Of a DNA stretch of 44,504 nt, positions 8,645-18,796 are shown in pieces. The DNA comes from Acetatifactor sp. Its GTDB lineage: Bacteria > Bacillota > Clostridia > Lachnospirales > Lachnospiraceae. Position 1 is the first letter of the stretch; every line of letters starts with the position of its first letter. The translations under genes were made by a program, and so were the position numbers. The notes under the pieces are model-generated. The model was not told where the DNA came from and did no database searches. It saw only the letters and a program-made list of their open reading frames with translations. The DNA lies in assembly GCA_029050705.1 (NCBI GenBank), contig JAIDME010000217.1, forward strand, positions 1-44,504. Reading direction: 5' to 3'.

Positions 8645-9710
8645 TTAACAACCATATTTTTCAATATAATTTAGTTTCCTATGCTTGAACAAACTTGCGA
8701 CTCTTTCCTTATGTTCCTGCAATCTATGCATATAAGCCTCTGTCTTTTGCTGATTCTGCACTTTAGTGTGCGGAATTATTCCGCTATGTATATTTTGTTT
8801 AAGGTTATGGTTAAGGTACTCATCCGGATTTATTTCCGGCGAATATGGCGACGTATAGAATATCTCTATCTCATCTTTGTGTGAATCCAGCCACTCGTTT
8901 ACGATCTTTTCATGATGTACCTTCAGGTTATCCACTATGAACAAGACTTTTAGTCGGCATCTTTTACAAGGCGCTCCATAAGGTCAATAAAAAACTGCTG
9001 GATCATATTTTCTTCATAGCATATGAAGCGGCAGGTTCCATGGTTGGTGATTGCATAAACCATGTTAATTTTTTCTATCTTGTTATAGGCTACTATTTCA
9101 GGCGTCCTCCCTTTGGTTGAATAGCCTTTGACATGGTATACCTGGTTGTTGATGCCTGTTTCATCACCCTAGTATATTTCCGCATCCTCCTTCTCGACTT
9201 TTTCAACGATGCCGGAATATGTCTCATGCATAAATGCATTGAATTTGACATTATCCTGAAAATAAGCTTTCCTTGTCGGACACTGGCAGATCATCCCCCA
9301 ACATTTGCGGTACTCGCTCATGTTCCTAGGGGGTTATAGTAATGCCGTATTTATCATATATGATTTCACAGACTGCTACACGAATCCAAAGCATGAAATT
9401 CAATTTCAACTGGTCAGAATGTTTGTCAATTAATATGCCCTGGATTTCCTTTTCCTGTCCAGGTGATAACTGACGTTTTTCACCCAGTTTACGGCTGCGT
9501 GTCTTTTCTTTAAGGCACTTAGCGCCCTCCCTATTATAGACGCCTAAAAAACGGTCAACAGCATATTTGAAAATGCCCCATGCTTCAACAATATCTTTAT
9601 GTTTGATCCCCTTCTTAAGCATAGAGACTGCCTGTTTTTTAATAACTTCTCTTGTATCCAGATTTTCTGATGTAAGGTTTATATTTTCCATTCCCGCTTT
9701 TCGGGAGCGT
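8645..9710 (-). pseudogene. IS630-family transposase remnant (frameshifted/interrupted)
   Basis: C-term FIVDNLKVHHEKIVNEW...FYTSPYSPEINPDEYLNHNLKQNI (DDE); a further GDETGINNQVYHVKGYSTKGRTPEIV-like region near 9.05-9.2 kb; N-term HTH TREVIKKQAVSMLKKGIKHKDIVEAWGI in the 9326-10111 ORF. Confidence 0.75.
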
Positions 9711-10553
9711 AACAATGGCATAGCCCCCCGTTCTCCCCACAGCTTGGTGAGCACTGGGCGCATGCCTGTCTTCCAGTCCCCGGTTTTTGGAGATTCAAGC
9801 TCGGATTTTTCCGGTGATAGACGTTCGCCATATTTCTTTGGCCGGCCACGTTTCCCCGTGCGTTCAGGCGGGAGATCATACATGACAATGTCAATCCTGA
9901 CGTTACAGATGATGTCAAGGTAATGGAACTCATTTACAAGACCTGCAACGCACTCTTTTGGATACCAGCTGTCACAGAGCAGGAACACCTGCCTGTCCGG
10001 ACCGATCTTATCCATTGCGCGTCCCACAATCTCCGCGGCATTTCCAGCTTTGTCGTTTTTTGTTCCAAAGTCGGCAGCCCAGCGGGACAGATAGATAGCG
10101 AATGGAACCATCAGCCATAACAGGGAATGACAGCAGGATGCTTACCATGCAGAGTCATCCAGATAATTGGAGCCGTTATACGCGACATGGTCGAAGAGCC
10201 TTGAGTGGATTTCAAGCTTTTCGCCTTCCTTTTCCACCATAGTGTCATCAATGGGAAGAAAAAGCGGCTGCTCCTTTAAATAGTCAGGCACCGTCCTCAA
10301 CACTTTGGATAGTGTCACATTCCTCCAGAATTCGTGGTCCAGCCTGTCGGTTTTAATCGCATAGTAGCATGCATTCAGTGATGTGTCTGAAAGATTTGAG
10401 AGCACATGCCTGTGTGCAAATCGTACAGACCGAAAAAAACAGCGCCAATATGGAAACAACAATAAGGAACAGGTTCCTAGTAGTAGGTTTTGTTGCATCG
10501 GAAAAATATTCATCAAAATAAGGTTTCAGTTTGTCCAAGACAGAACTTTTCAT
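9711..10553 (-). pseudogene. IS4/IS701-like DDE transposase remnant, truncated by the IS630-like element and frameshifted
   Basis: Fragments LKPYFDEYFSDATKPTTRNLFLIVVSILAL, PLFLPIDDTMVEKEGEKLEIHSRLFDHVAYNGSNYLDD, VFLLCDSWYPKECVAGLVNEF, KRGRPKKYGERL in shifting frames. Confidence 0.7.
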
Positions 10554-11118
10554 GTATAATAAGCGGTAGAAACAAACTCATCTCTTTTCGTAGGGTTTTG
10601 CTCAACGCTTTATTCACGCAATGAAGAACATGTGTTTGTGTCTTTATTTTAAAATAGTTTTAAACTGGTGTATAATTATGTTACAATGGAAAATATAGTT
10701 TTTCCATATTATTTCATCGACAAAATTCGACATTTTCAGACAATTATCTTTTTTTGTGGACATTATTTCACCGTTTAAAATCATTCTTAAACCTTTTTCA
10801 TATATACTAATTTTTCTTCTGCCTAATTATCCATATAAAAGAATTCGCATTATCACATCAAATCCCTTTTCTTACTTTCAACAAGCCCCCTCACTTATGT
10901 ACTTTATCCAAATCATTTTTTCACTTAGTTAAAGCCAGTATATGGTTCAGTAAACTATTTTATCCATTTACAGTCCGCATACTTTAAGGAATTGGCAGAA
11001 CAAAAATATGCCCACCACCCATTTACAGGCTAACACTTTTCATGCTTTAATAATAAATACACGTTTTAAAAAATAAAGGAATCAGTTCGATTCATCTGTC
11101 CCATAAACATTATCCATT

Positions 11119-13113
11119 TCACCCCGGAAGACTTGAGGCTACGCACAGCGCCCCCCAGCCAACCCGGTCGTTAGGCAATTCCGTCTCCCCTCTTAAGGGT
11201 CTCGCCCCTTTCCTCAGATACGCCTTCACCTTCTCCCCATACAAAAACGGGTCATTCCCCCGCACAATTCCCCACTCCATGAGCAGGGCCGCCGCCCCGG
11301 TGACTATGGGAGTGGCAAAGGAAGTTCCTGTGACGGGCAGATAGCTGCCGTAAATGTCCGGTGCCGTCACTCCCACTCCCGGCGCCACCAGGTCCGGCTT
11401 CACCAGCCCGGAGGTCACAACTCCTATGGTCCGGTCCGCGTCCGCATACCCTCTGCCTGAAAAATCCGCATAGGCATCATAGGTGCTGTCATAGGCCCCC
11501 ACTGTGATGACCTTTGCCGCCGTGGAGGGAATGGTCAGGGTCACCTCCGGTGTGGGACGGTAAAAACCGGTTGTCGCGCTGCGGGCGGCCGCGCTGGGCA
11601 GATAAAAATAATACTGTCCGGTTACGATTTCAATGCCTTCCAGGCGCACCATCCACACCCCACTGTTGATGTACCGCCGCCCGGAGGGGATCAGTTCCAG
11701 ATAGATTTCCTGTGCTGCCGCGTAGGGCGTGGGTTCCCCCATGTAGACCAGCACCTCCGTCTGCTCCAGTCGCAATGTATACTTTCCATTCTCCACAGAC
11801 AGCGGCAGTTCCGACTCCTGCCCTCCGGGTGCGCGCAGCCGAATCCTATATACGTCACTGTAATTTTTCCACAGCTGAATGCTCAGAGAACTCTCGTACT
11901 CTCCCACCGCAATCTCCACATCTGCCGTGCGGGCTGCTGTGCTGATTCCAGATACCGTTCTACCGATTCCGGACGCTGATGTGCCAACACCCTGCATCGT
12001 CTGTCCGCTCCCTGCTCCTGCCCCGTCGATTCTTCCCAGTCTTCCGGCCAGATGACCGGCACTTGCTCCGTCATTTCCGCTGCCTACGCAGATGACCGTC
12101 CTGCCGATCTCCGCCGCATTATCCATGAACCGCTCCAGAAGGGAACTGCCGTCATGGGCTCCGTAGCTGTTGCCGAAGCTTAGATTAATGGCCAGAGGCA
12201 TCTGCAGTTCCTGAGCCTTTCTCACTGCCCAGGTCACTCCCCGCATGATCTCCGTAGTCCTGGGAAAGGATGCTGCGTCCGGCAGCCCAAGCTTCACGAT
12301 CAGCAGCTCCGCCTCAGGCGCCGCCCCGCTGTAGTACTGCGCACCACCAAAAGGACTGGTGTTTCCGCCTCCTCCGCTGTACCCGGCGGCAATTCCGGCC
12401 ACCGCCGTGCCGTGGCCGCTTGTGTCCACCGTGGGAAGAAGCATAAACTGCTGCTGCGGTGTATCCGCCTGTAACGCTGCATTAATCTGTGCCGCGCCAA
12501 ATTCCACCCCCTGCCGAAATCCCGCAGGGGGACGACGCGCAGATTCAACGAATTCCGCCGACATGCCATCATCCCCTATCCCTGTGGATCCGCCCTCCGT
12601 CCCCAGACGCCTTTCTTCGCCCCCGATATCAACATCGGAAAAAGTATCAGACCGCAGAGTCTGATCCCACAGATAACGAATCCTTGTGCTGCCGTCGGAA
12701 TGCCGGAAAACCGGCAGCCGATAATCGATGCCGCTGTCCAGAACCGCCACCAGCACCCCCTTTCCCGTCAGAGAAAAACCCTGCCCGGATAACTGCTGTA
12801 TGCAGGAATCCGCGACAGGGTTCGTCACCTCATAGAAAAAGCGTTTGGGCTTTTCCACATATTCAATTTCCTCCAGTTCCACAACGCGCTCAACCAGTCC
12901 CTCCGGAACGGTAAGCACGGCATATCCTGCAATCAGATACTCAATCTGCACATTTAAAACCGACAGCACATCCAGACTTCCGTGATACTTTACAATCAGC
13001 TCCCAGGTCCTCTCAATGCCGTTAAATCCTACATTCAACTCCTCCGTACGCTCTCTTGTCTCCTCCGATGTCTGCAGCGCCAGCTGCAAAAGGTCCTCCA
13101 GCTTCTGATTCAT
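11119..13113 (-). CDS. S8 (subtilisin-like) family peptidase, Csp/germination-protease-like
   Basis: Catalytic Asp GVLVAVLDSGIDY, His DTSGHGTAVAGIAAG, Ser GTSFATPIVTGAAALL; start chosen at MNQKLEDLLQ behind GGAGGCGTGAC. Confidence 0.92.
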   Translation of the reverse strand: MNQKLEDLLQLALQTSEETRERTEELNVGFNGIERTWELIVKYHGSLDVLSVLNVQIEYLIAGYAVLTVPEGLVERVVELEEIEYVEKPKRFFYEVTNPVADSCIQQLSGQGFSLTGKGVLVAVLDSGIDYRLPVFRHSDGSTRIRYLWDQTLRSDTFSDVDIGGEERRLGTEGGSTGIGDDGMSAEFVESARRPPAGFRQGVEFGAAQINAALQADTPQQQFMLLPTVDTSGHGTAVAGIAAGYSGGGGNTSPFGGAQYYSGAAPEAELLIVKLGLPDAASFPRTTEIMRGVTWAVRKAQELQMPLAINLSFGNSYGAHDGSSLLERFMDNAAEIGRTVICVGSGNDGASAGHLAGRLGRIDGAGAGSGQTMQGVGTSASGIGRTVSGISTAARTADVEIAVGEYESSLSIQLWKNYSDVYRIRLRAPGGQESELPLSVENGKYTLRLEQTEVLVYMGEPTPYAAAQEIYLELIPSGRRYINSGVWMVRLEGIEIVTGQYYFYLPSAAARSATTGFYRPTPEVTLTIPSTAAKVITVGAYDSTYDAYADFSGRGYADADRTIGVVTSGLVKPDLVAPGVGVTAPDIYGSYLPVTGTSFATPIVTGAAALLMEWGIVRGNDPFLYGEKVKAYLRKGARPLRGETELPNDRVGWGALCVASSLPG

Positions 13114-13236
13114 GTCACGCCTCCGTGCCGCCGGTGGCGGCACACTCTTTTCTCTCACAGAAGCCTATGCGTGGGAGTCCGGGCCTAGTACACCCCGCGC
13201 CAATTAATCATATGTTTCCCTTATCTAAAAATCATA

Positions 13237-14547
13237 TCAGTTTCCGTAAAACACTTTCAACACATCCACTGCGTACTTTGTGTCTTTCACTCCTCCGGTC
13301 TCCACTGCCGAGTGCATGGCCAGCTGAGGCAGTCCGATATCAACGCTGGACACAGATACATGGGCTGTGGAAATATTTCCCAGGGTGGAACCTCCGGGGA
13401 TATCGGAACGGTTCGCATAAGACTGAAAGGGCACACCCGCCTGACTGCAAAGTTCCTTCATCCGCGCCGCAGACAGTGCATCCGTTGCATATTTCTGACT
13501 GCCATGGTACTTGATGACAATACCCCCGTTTAAATAAGGCCTGTTAGTGGGGTCCGCCTTCTCCGGATGATTGGGATGTACTGCATGAGCGTTGTCCGCC
13601 GAGATCAAAAAGCTTCCCGCGACCCACTTCAGATATTCACTTCTGCCGGCTCCCAGGCTCTCCGCAATTCTCCACAGAGTATCCTCCAGAAAGGTGGAAT
13701 CCGCTCCCTGCTTCGTTCCGCTGCCCACCTCCTCATTGTCAAACACGGCACACACATTGATATAGTGTTCCGGTTCACTCTCGGCAAAAGCCTTCACTGC
13801 AGCGAAGACACACTGCAGATCGTCCAGTCTGGGAGAAAGCACAAACTCCCCGTTCTCCCCCAGAATGCGCCCCTTCTCCCTTGTATACAGAAACAGATCA
13901 TGGCCTAAAATGTCCTCCTGCTTCACGCCTGCTGCCTTTGCCACTCGCTTCATCAGCCCGTTTTTCGTTTTTCCCTCGCTGCAGTCTGCAAACAGAGGCA
14001 GCATATCCACCTGAGGATTATATGCCACTCCGTTATTCATGTCCCGGTTCATGTGAATGGCCACATTCGGGATCACCAGAATGTCTTTGTCAATATTGAC
14101 TAACTTAGTCAGTATGTTATTCTTCTCCTTCACCGCTATCCGTCCTGCCACGGAAAGAGCTCTGTCCAGCCAGGTTGAAAGGATCATGCCCCCGTACTTC
14201 TCCGTGTTCAGACGTACATAATGATCTTCCACCATGCTTTCCGGAGACTCCTTTACCTTAAATGCGGGAGAATCGCTGTGGGCCGCAACAATATGAAATC
14301 CGACAGTGCCCGAAACAGAACTCCCGAACAAGTCTGCCGCAGGCAGCCGAAACGCTATGACAGAGGAATCGTTTCTGGTGACATAATAGCCTTCGCCGGC
14401 TTCCGGCACCCAGTCCTCTCTCTCTTTCAGCTCCGTAAATCCATGTTCATCCAGAATCGCCTTTACATTTGCCACCGCATGAAAACAGCTGGGACTTTTC
14501 TCAATAAACTCAAGCATCTCTTTGGCGCACTTCTGATATTCCTTCAT
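13237..14547 (-). CDS. apeB: M18 family aminopeptidase
   Basis: HIVAAHSDSPAFKVK, FVLSPRLDDLQ, VCAVFDNEEVGSGTKQGADS, SADNAHAVHPNHPEK, GGIVIKYHGSQKYATD. Confidence 0.93.
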   Translation of the reverse strand: MKEYQKCAKEMLEFIEKSPSCFHAVANVKAILDEHGFTELKEREDWVPEAGEGYYVTRNDSSVIAFRLPAADLFGSSVSGTVGFHIVAAHSDSPAFKVKESPESMVEDHYVRLNTEKYGGMILSTWLDRALSVAGRIAVKEKNNILTKLVNIDKDILVIPNVAIHMNRDMNNGVAYNPQVDMLPLFADCSEGKTKNGLMKRVAKAAGVKQEDILGHDLFLYTREKGRILGENGEFVLSPRLDDLQCVFAAVKAFAESEPEHYINVCAVFDNEEVGSGTKQGADSTFLEDTLWRIAESLGAGRSEYLKWVAGSFLISADNAHAVHPNHPEKADPTNRPYLNGGIVIKYHGSQKYATDALSAARMKELCSQAGVPFQSYANRSDIPGGSTLGNISTAHVSVSSVDIGLPQLAMHSAVETGGVKDTKYAVDVLKVFYGN

Positions 14548-14597
14548 TTCCGGTCTCCTTACTTTATATCATGGCTTATGCGAATCAGCGCCTCCAT

Positions 14598-15914
14598 TCA
14601 CAGGCTGCACTCATATTTCTGCTTGTCTTCCACAGAAATCTCCCTGCCCAGCTGAACCTCAATCAGCTGCAGCTCTGTTTCCGCATATACCGTATGTTTA
14701 CAGCCCGCCGGCATGGATACCACATCCCCGGTTGACACTTTCTTCTTTTCCCCGTCAAGAATCACCGTCCCTGTGCCCTTTGCCACTGTCCACACCTCGT
14801 CCCGATGTTCATGACTGTGATAATGGAGGCTGTTTCCCGGCTTCAGCACCACTCTGATGGTCATGCTCTCCTCCTGAACATCCAGAACGGTAAAACTGCC
14901 CCAGGACTTCTCCGCATATCTGACCTGTCCGGTCATTTCCTCCACAAAAGGCTTGATATAACTGCTCTGCTCCTTGTCCGAAACAAGAATGCCATCACCG
15001 CTGGCTGCAATTATCATATTTTTACAGCCCATGCACAGAATAGGAATATTCAGTTCATTGACCACATGAGTATTTTCGCATCGCTCATTCAACGTAACAC
15101 GTCCCAGCGTCATTCTGTCCATAGTCTCCGCAAACGTGTTCCATGTTCCGATATCCTTCCATGTCCCCCCGTAATGAAGCACACAGATGCTCTTCTCCCT
15201 CTCTGCCACCGCATAGTCGAAGCTGATTTTCTCCTGCGCCGTATACTTTTCATATAAATCCCTGTAATTCGAAAAATCAAGCCGCTCATGTGCTTTTTTC
15301 AGCAGATACCCTAATTTACAGGCAAAAACGCCGCCGTTCCACAGAGCCCCCTGACGCAGATATTCCCGGGCGGTCTCCAGGTCAGGCTTCTCGCGAAAGG
15401 TCTTCACACCGCTGACATGTTCCCTGCTGTTCGGAATAATATACCCGTACTTCTCACTGGGATAGGTAGGTTCCATACCCATCAGCACCAAATCTGCCCG
15501 GCCTTCCTCCGCCAGCCGTGCCAGTTCCTGCATAGCCTGAAAATAGGGAAGCTCCACATAAGGGTCTACGGGACAGATTACCACTGCCTCCTCCTCCGGA
15601 ATTCCCTGTTCATCCTTTAGGTAGCTGGCCGCCAGGCAGATTGCAGGAAAGGTATCCCGCCTGTCCGGTTCCACACATATATTCACTTTATCTCCCAGTT
15701 GGTTCCTGATAGCGCTGACCTGCTTCTTTCCGGTAGCGATCGTGACCTCCGCCCGGCTGTCAACGGCCTTAATCTGCCGATACACGCGCATGATCATAGA
15801 CTCCGGCTGTCCCTCTTCCCCGGGCAGCATCTTCAGAAACTGCTTGGAGCGTACCTCATTGGACAGCGGCCACAGTCTCTTGCCGCTTCCCCCTGACAAT
15901 ATAATGAACTGCAT
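14598..15914 (-). CDS. manC: Mannose-1-phosphate guanylyltransferase (with C-terminal cupin-type isomerase region)
   Basis: IILSGGSGKRLWPLSNE...KQFLKML; C-term HYHSHEHRDEVWTVAKGTGTVILDGEKKKVSTGD. Confidence 0.93.
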   Translation of the reverse strand: MQFIILSGGSGKRLWPLSNEVRSKQFLKMLPGEEGQPESMIMRVYRQIKAVDSRAEVTIATGKKQVSAIRNQLGDKVNICVEPDRRDTFPAICLAASYLKDEQGIPEEEAVVICPVDPYVELPYFQAMQELARLAEEGRADLVLMGMEPTYPSEKYGYIIPNSREHVSGVKTFREKPDLETAREYLRQGALWNGGVFACKLGYLLKKAHERLDFSNYRDLYEKYTAQEKISFDYAVAEREKSICVLHYGGTWKDIGTWNTFAETMDRMTLGRVTLNERCENTHVVNELNIPILCMGCKNMIIAASGDGILVSDKEQSSYIKPFVEEMTGQVRYAEKSWGSFTVLDVQEESMTIRVVLKPGNSLHYHSHEHRDEVWTVAKGTGTVILDGEKKKVSTGDVVSMPAGCKHTVYAETELQLIEVQLGREISVEDKQKYECSL

Positions 15915-15917
15915 GCT

Positions 15918-16041
15918 CGTACCCCCTCGTGTACTTCGGTACGCAACTAACCACCATGAAGAATGCCGGCTCTTGGCATTCTTCGAGGCGAAACTTAGAT
16001 TTTATTAGGTGTTTTTACACCTTAGAAAATCTTTTCGCCTT
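15918..16041 (-). promoter_or_regulatory. Three consecutive hairpins between fcl and manC
   Basis: Reverse strand GGCGAAAAGATTTTCTAAGGTGTAAAAACACCTAATAAAATCTAAGTTTCGCC, GAAGAATGCCAAGAGCCGGCATTCTTC, TGCGTACCGAAGTACACG. Confidence 0.6.
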
Positions 16042-16986
16042 TTAGCGTTCCGCCCGCACAGGATTATTCAGGAAATCCTGGTATGTCAGCCTGATTCCCT
16101 CTTCCAGCTCTGTAGTATAATGATACCCCAGCGCCTCCAGCTTGCTCACATCCAGAAGCTTCCTGGGTGTGCCGTCAGGCTTGGATGCATCCCAGCGGAT
16201 TTCTCCGGTATACCCCACCACCTTTGCCACCATCTCTGCAAGCTCTCTGATCGTCAGATCCTTGCCTGTTCCCAGATTGACGGTCTCATCACCGCTGTAT
16301 GTATTCATCAGGTACACACAGGCATCCGCCATATCATCCACATACAGAAACTCCCGCAGCACAGAACCGCTTCCCCAGCAGACCACCTCCGCCGCTCCGG
16401 ACACCTTTGCCTCATGGAAACGGCGAATCATCGCCGGCAGCACATGGCTGTGAGTAGGGTGATAATTGTCATTGGGCCCGTACAGATTGGTAGGCATGAC
16501 GCTGATGTAATCCGTCCCGTACTGCCTGTTCAGGTATTCGCAATATTTCAGTCCCGAAATTTTTGCCAGCGCATATGCCTCGTTAGTCTTTTCCAATTCA
16601 GAAGTCAGCAGGCAGCTCTCTTTCATGGGCTGAGGCGCCATTTTGGGATAAATACAGCTGCTGCCCAAAAACATCAGCTTCTTACAGCCGTTCTGCCATG
16701 CGGAGTGAATCACATTCATCTCCAGGATCATATTGTCATACATGAAATCCGCAAGTGCTTCACTGTTTGCGACAATGCCGCCAACCTTCGCCGCTGCAAG
16801 AAATACATAATCCGGTTTTTCCTGTCGGAAAAAGTCTTCCACCTCATCCTGCCTGCACAGATTCAACTCCCCGTGGCTTCGCGTGACGAGGTTGTGATAC
16901 CCTTTCTTTTCCAGAACACGGCAGATAGCGCTCCCCACCATACCTTTGTGCCCTGCCACATATATTTTCGCTTCTTTTTCCATCAT
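16042..16986 (-). CDS. fcl: GDP-L-fucose synthase
   Basis: VAGHKGMVGSAICR (Rossmann), GSSCIYPKMAPQPMKE, YALAKISGLKYCEYLNRQYG, TNLYGPNDNYHP. Confidence 0.94.
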   Translation of the reverse strand: MMEKEAKIYVAGHKGMVGSAICRVLEKKGYHNLVTRSHGELNLCRQDEVEDFFRQEKPDYVFLAAAKVGGIVANSEALADFMYDNMILEMNVIHSAWQNGCKKLMFLGSSCIYPKMAPQPMKESCLLTSELEKTNEAYALAKISGLKYCEYLNRQYGTDYISVMPTNLYGPNDNYHPTHSHVLPAMIRRFHEAKVSGAAEVVCWGSGSVLREFLYVDDMADACVYLMNTYSGDETVNLGTGKDLTIRELAEMVAKVVGYTGEIRWDASKPDGTPRKLLDVSKLEALGYHYTTELEEGIRLTYQDFLNNPVRAER

Positions 16987-17002
16987 AGCCTTATCCTCTT
17001 CA

Positions 17003-18046
17003 TCAGCCCCTTAACCTTTTCTCCTGTCTGGCAAGCTCCAGATCATGCTCCGCCATAATGCGGCAAAGCTCCTCATAGCTTGTCTTCTGAGGATTCCAGC
17101 CCAACACCGTCTTTGCCTTAGTGGGATCTCCCCAGAGATTGATGACATCAGTAGGCCTGTAAAATTCCTTGCTCACCTCTACCAGTACCCGCCCGTCAGC
17201 CTTGTCGATACCTCTCTCCTCCATGCCTTTCCCCTGCCATTCCAGCTCAATTCCCGCATAACGGAAAGCGAGAGTGGTAAACTCTCTGACTGTATGCTGC
17301 ACACCCGTAGCAATGACAAAGTCATCCGGCTCCTCCGCCTGCAGCATCAGCCACATACATTCCACATAATCCTTTGCATAGCCCCAATCCCTGAGCGCGT
17401 CCAGGTTCCCCAGCAACAGCTTCTCCTGCAGTCCGCAGGCAATGCGCCCTGCCGCAAGCGTAATCTTCCGGGTTACAAAATTCTCACCTCTGCGCTCTGA
17501 TTCATGGTTAAACAGGATTCCGTTGACCGCGAACATGCCGTAGGCATCCCGATACTCTTTTACAATCCAGTAGCCATACTGTTTTGCCACCGCATAGGGG
17601 CTGTAAGGGTGAAACGGTGTCTTCTCATTCTGAGGCACCTCCTCCACTTTTCCATACAGCTCCGAGGTGGAAGCCTGATAAATCCGGCAGCGATCCGTCA
17701 GTCCCGTAATTCTCACCGCCTCCAGAATACGCAGTACACCCAGCGCGTCCACATCTCCGGAATACTCCGGCGCGTCAAAGCTGACATGCACATGGCTCTG
17801 GGCCGCCAGATTATAAATCTCATCCGGCTTCACCTCGCCTACAATGCGGATGATACTGGAGGAATCCGACAGATCTCCCTCATGCAGCCTGACCCTGTTC
17901 TCCGCAATCAGATGGTCAATGCGGGCGGTGTTGCTGACGGATGCCCGCCGCACAATCCCGTGTACCTCATAACCCTTCTCCAGCAGAAATTCCGCCAGAT
18001 ATGAGCCATCCTGCCCTGTAATACCTGTAATCAATGCTTTTTTCAT
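17003..18046 (-). CDS. gmd: GDP-mannose 4,6-dehydratase
   Basis: [82 protein letters not shown]. Confidence 0.96.
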   Translation of the reverse strand: MKKALITGITGQDGSYLAEFLLEKGYEVHGIVRRASVSNTARIDHLIAENRVRLHEGDLSDSSSIIRIVGEVKPDEIYNLAAQSHVHVSFDAPEYSGDVDALGVLRILEAVRITGLTDRCRIYQASTSELYGKVEEVPQNEKTPFHPYSPYAVAKQYGYWIVKEYRDAYGMFAVNGILFNHESERRGENFVTRKITLAAGRIACGLQEKLLLGNLDALRDWGYAKDYVECMWLMLQAEEPDDFVIATGVQHTVREFTTLAFRYAGIELEWQGKGMEERGIDKADGRVLVEVSKEFYRPTDVINLWGDPTKAKTVLGWNPQKTSYEELCRIMAEHDLELARQEKRLRG

Positions 18047-18082
18047 TTTAATGTCTCAGCCTCCAACCTTACCCTCATGCCG

Positions 18083-18637
18083 TCAACAGCACCTGTACAC
18101 AATTCCCTTTGCCAGCTCATCCGCCCTCTCCGATCCGCAGAAAATGCTCAGTATGGCAAGTCCAAAATCGATTGCAGTTCCCATACCTCTGGATGTGATG
18201 ACATTACCTGAAACCTCCACCGGACCGGAAGTCACCTCCGCACCCTCCAGGTGGCTCTCAAAGGAAGGGTAACTGCACGCGCGCTTCCCCCTGAGAATAC
18301 CCTTGTGCCCAAAAATGCTGGGGGCTGCACATATTGCCCCGATGTACTTCCCCTTCGCGTAAAAATCATCCACCTGCGCCATCAAACCCGAATGCGCCTC
18401 CAGATTCTTCGTTCCCGGCATACCTCCGGGCAGCACGATCATATCGTATTCTCCGAAATCAACTTCCTCAAATTTTTTATCCGTTTTCACGGAAATACCA
18501 TAGGATCCGGTAACCTCACTCTCTCCTGTCACCGACACCATATCCGTCTCCACTCCGCCTCTGCGGCAGATGTCAACCACGGTCAGCGCCTCTATTTCCT
18601 CAAAACCCTGTGCCAAAAAAACAGCCAGCCTGCTCAT
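18083..18637 (-). CDS. DJ-1/PfpI family protein
   Basis: AVFLAQGFEEIEALTVVDICRRGG, IVLPGGMPGTKNLE, IGAICAAPSIFG (nucleophile elbow Cys). Confidence 0.92.
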   Translation of the reverse strand: MSRLAVFLAQGFEEIEALTVVDICRRGGVETDMVSVTGESEVTGSYGISVKTDKKFEEVDFGEYDMIVLPGGMPGTKNLEAHSGLMAQVDDFYAKGKYIGAICAAPSIFGHKGILRGKRACSYPSFESHLEGAEVTSGPVEVSGNVITSRGMGTAIDFGLAILSIFCGSERADELAKGIVYRCC

Positions 18638-18796
18638 TGCCTCTTCCTCCTGTTCTCAAATACTTCAATAGTTACAGTATATACATTTTTAGAAAATATT
18701 TCAATTAATTATGGGGAATTCATGGAAAAACACCTGAAATCATGATATAATAACTGCAGAAGAAAAACAAGCGACTGCGAAGAAGGAACTACAGAC

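Noticed and set aside
8460-8645. Possible IS630 inverted repeat or C-terminal remainder of the IS4-like transposase
   Set aside because: Only weak, gapped similarity to sequence near 9.71 kb; not enough to define the element ends.
16009-17058. 349-aa plus-strand ORF
   Set aside because: Antisense to the clearly recognisable fcl gene; His/Gln-rich, low-plausibility translation.
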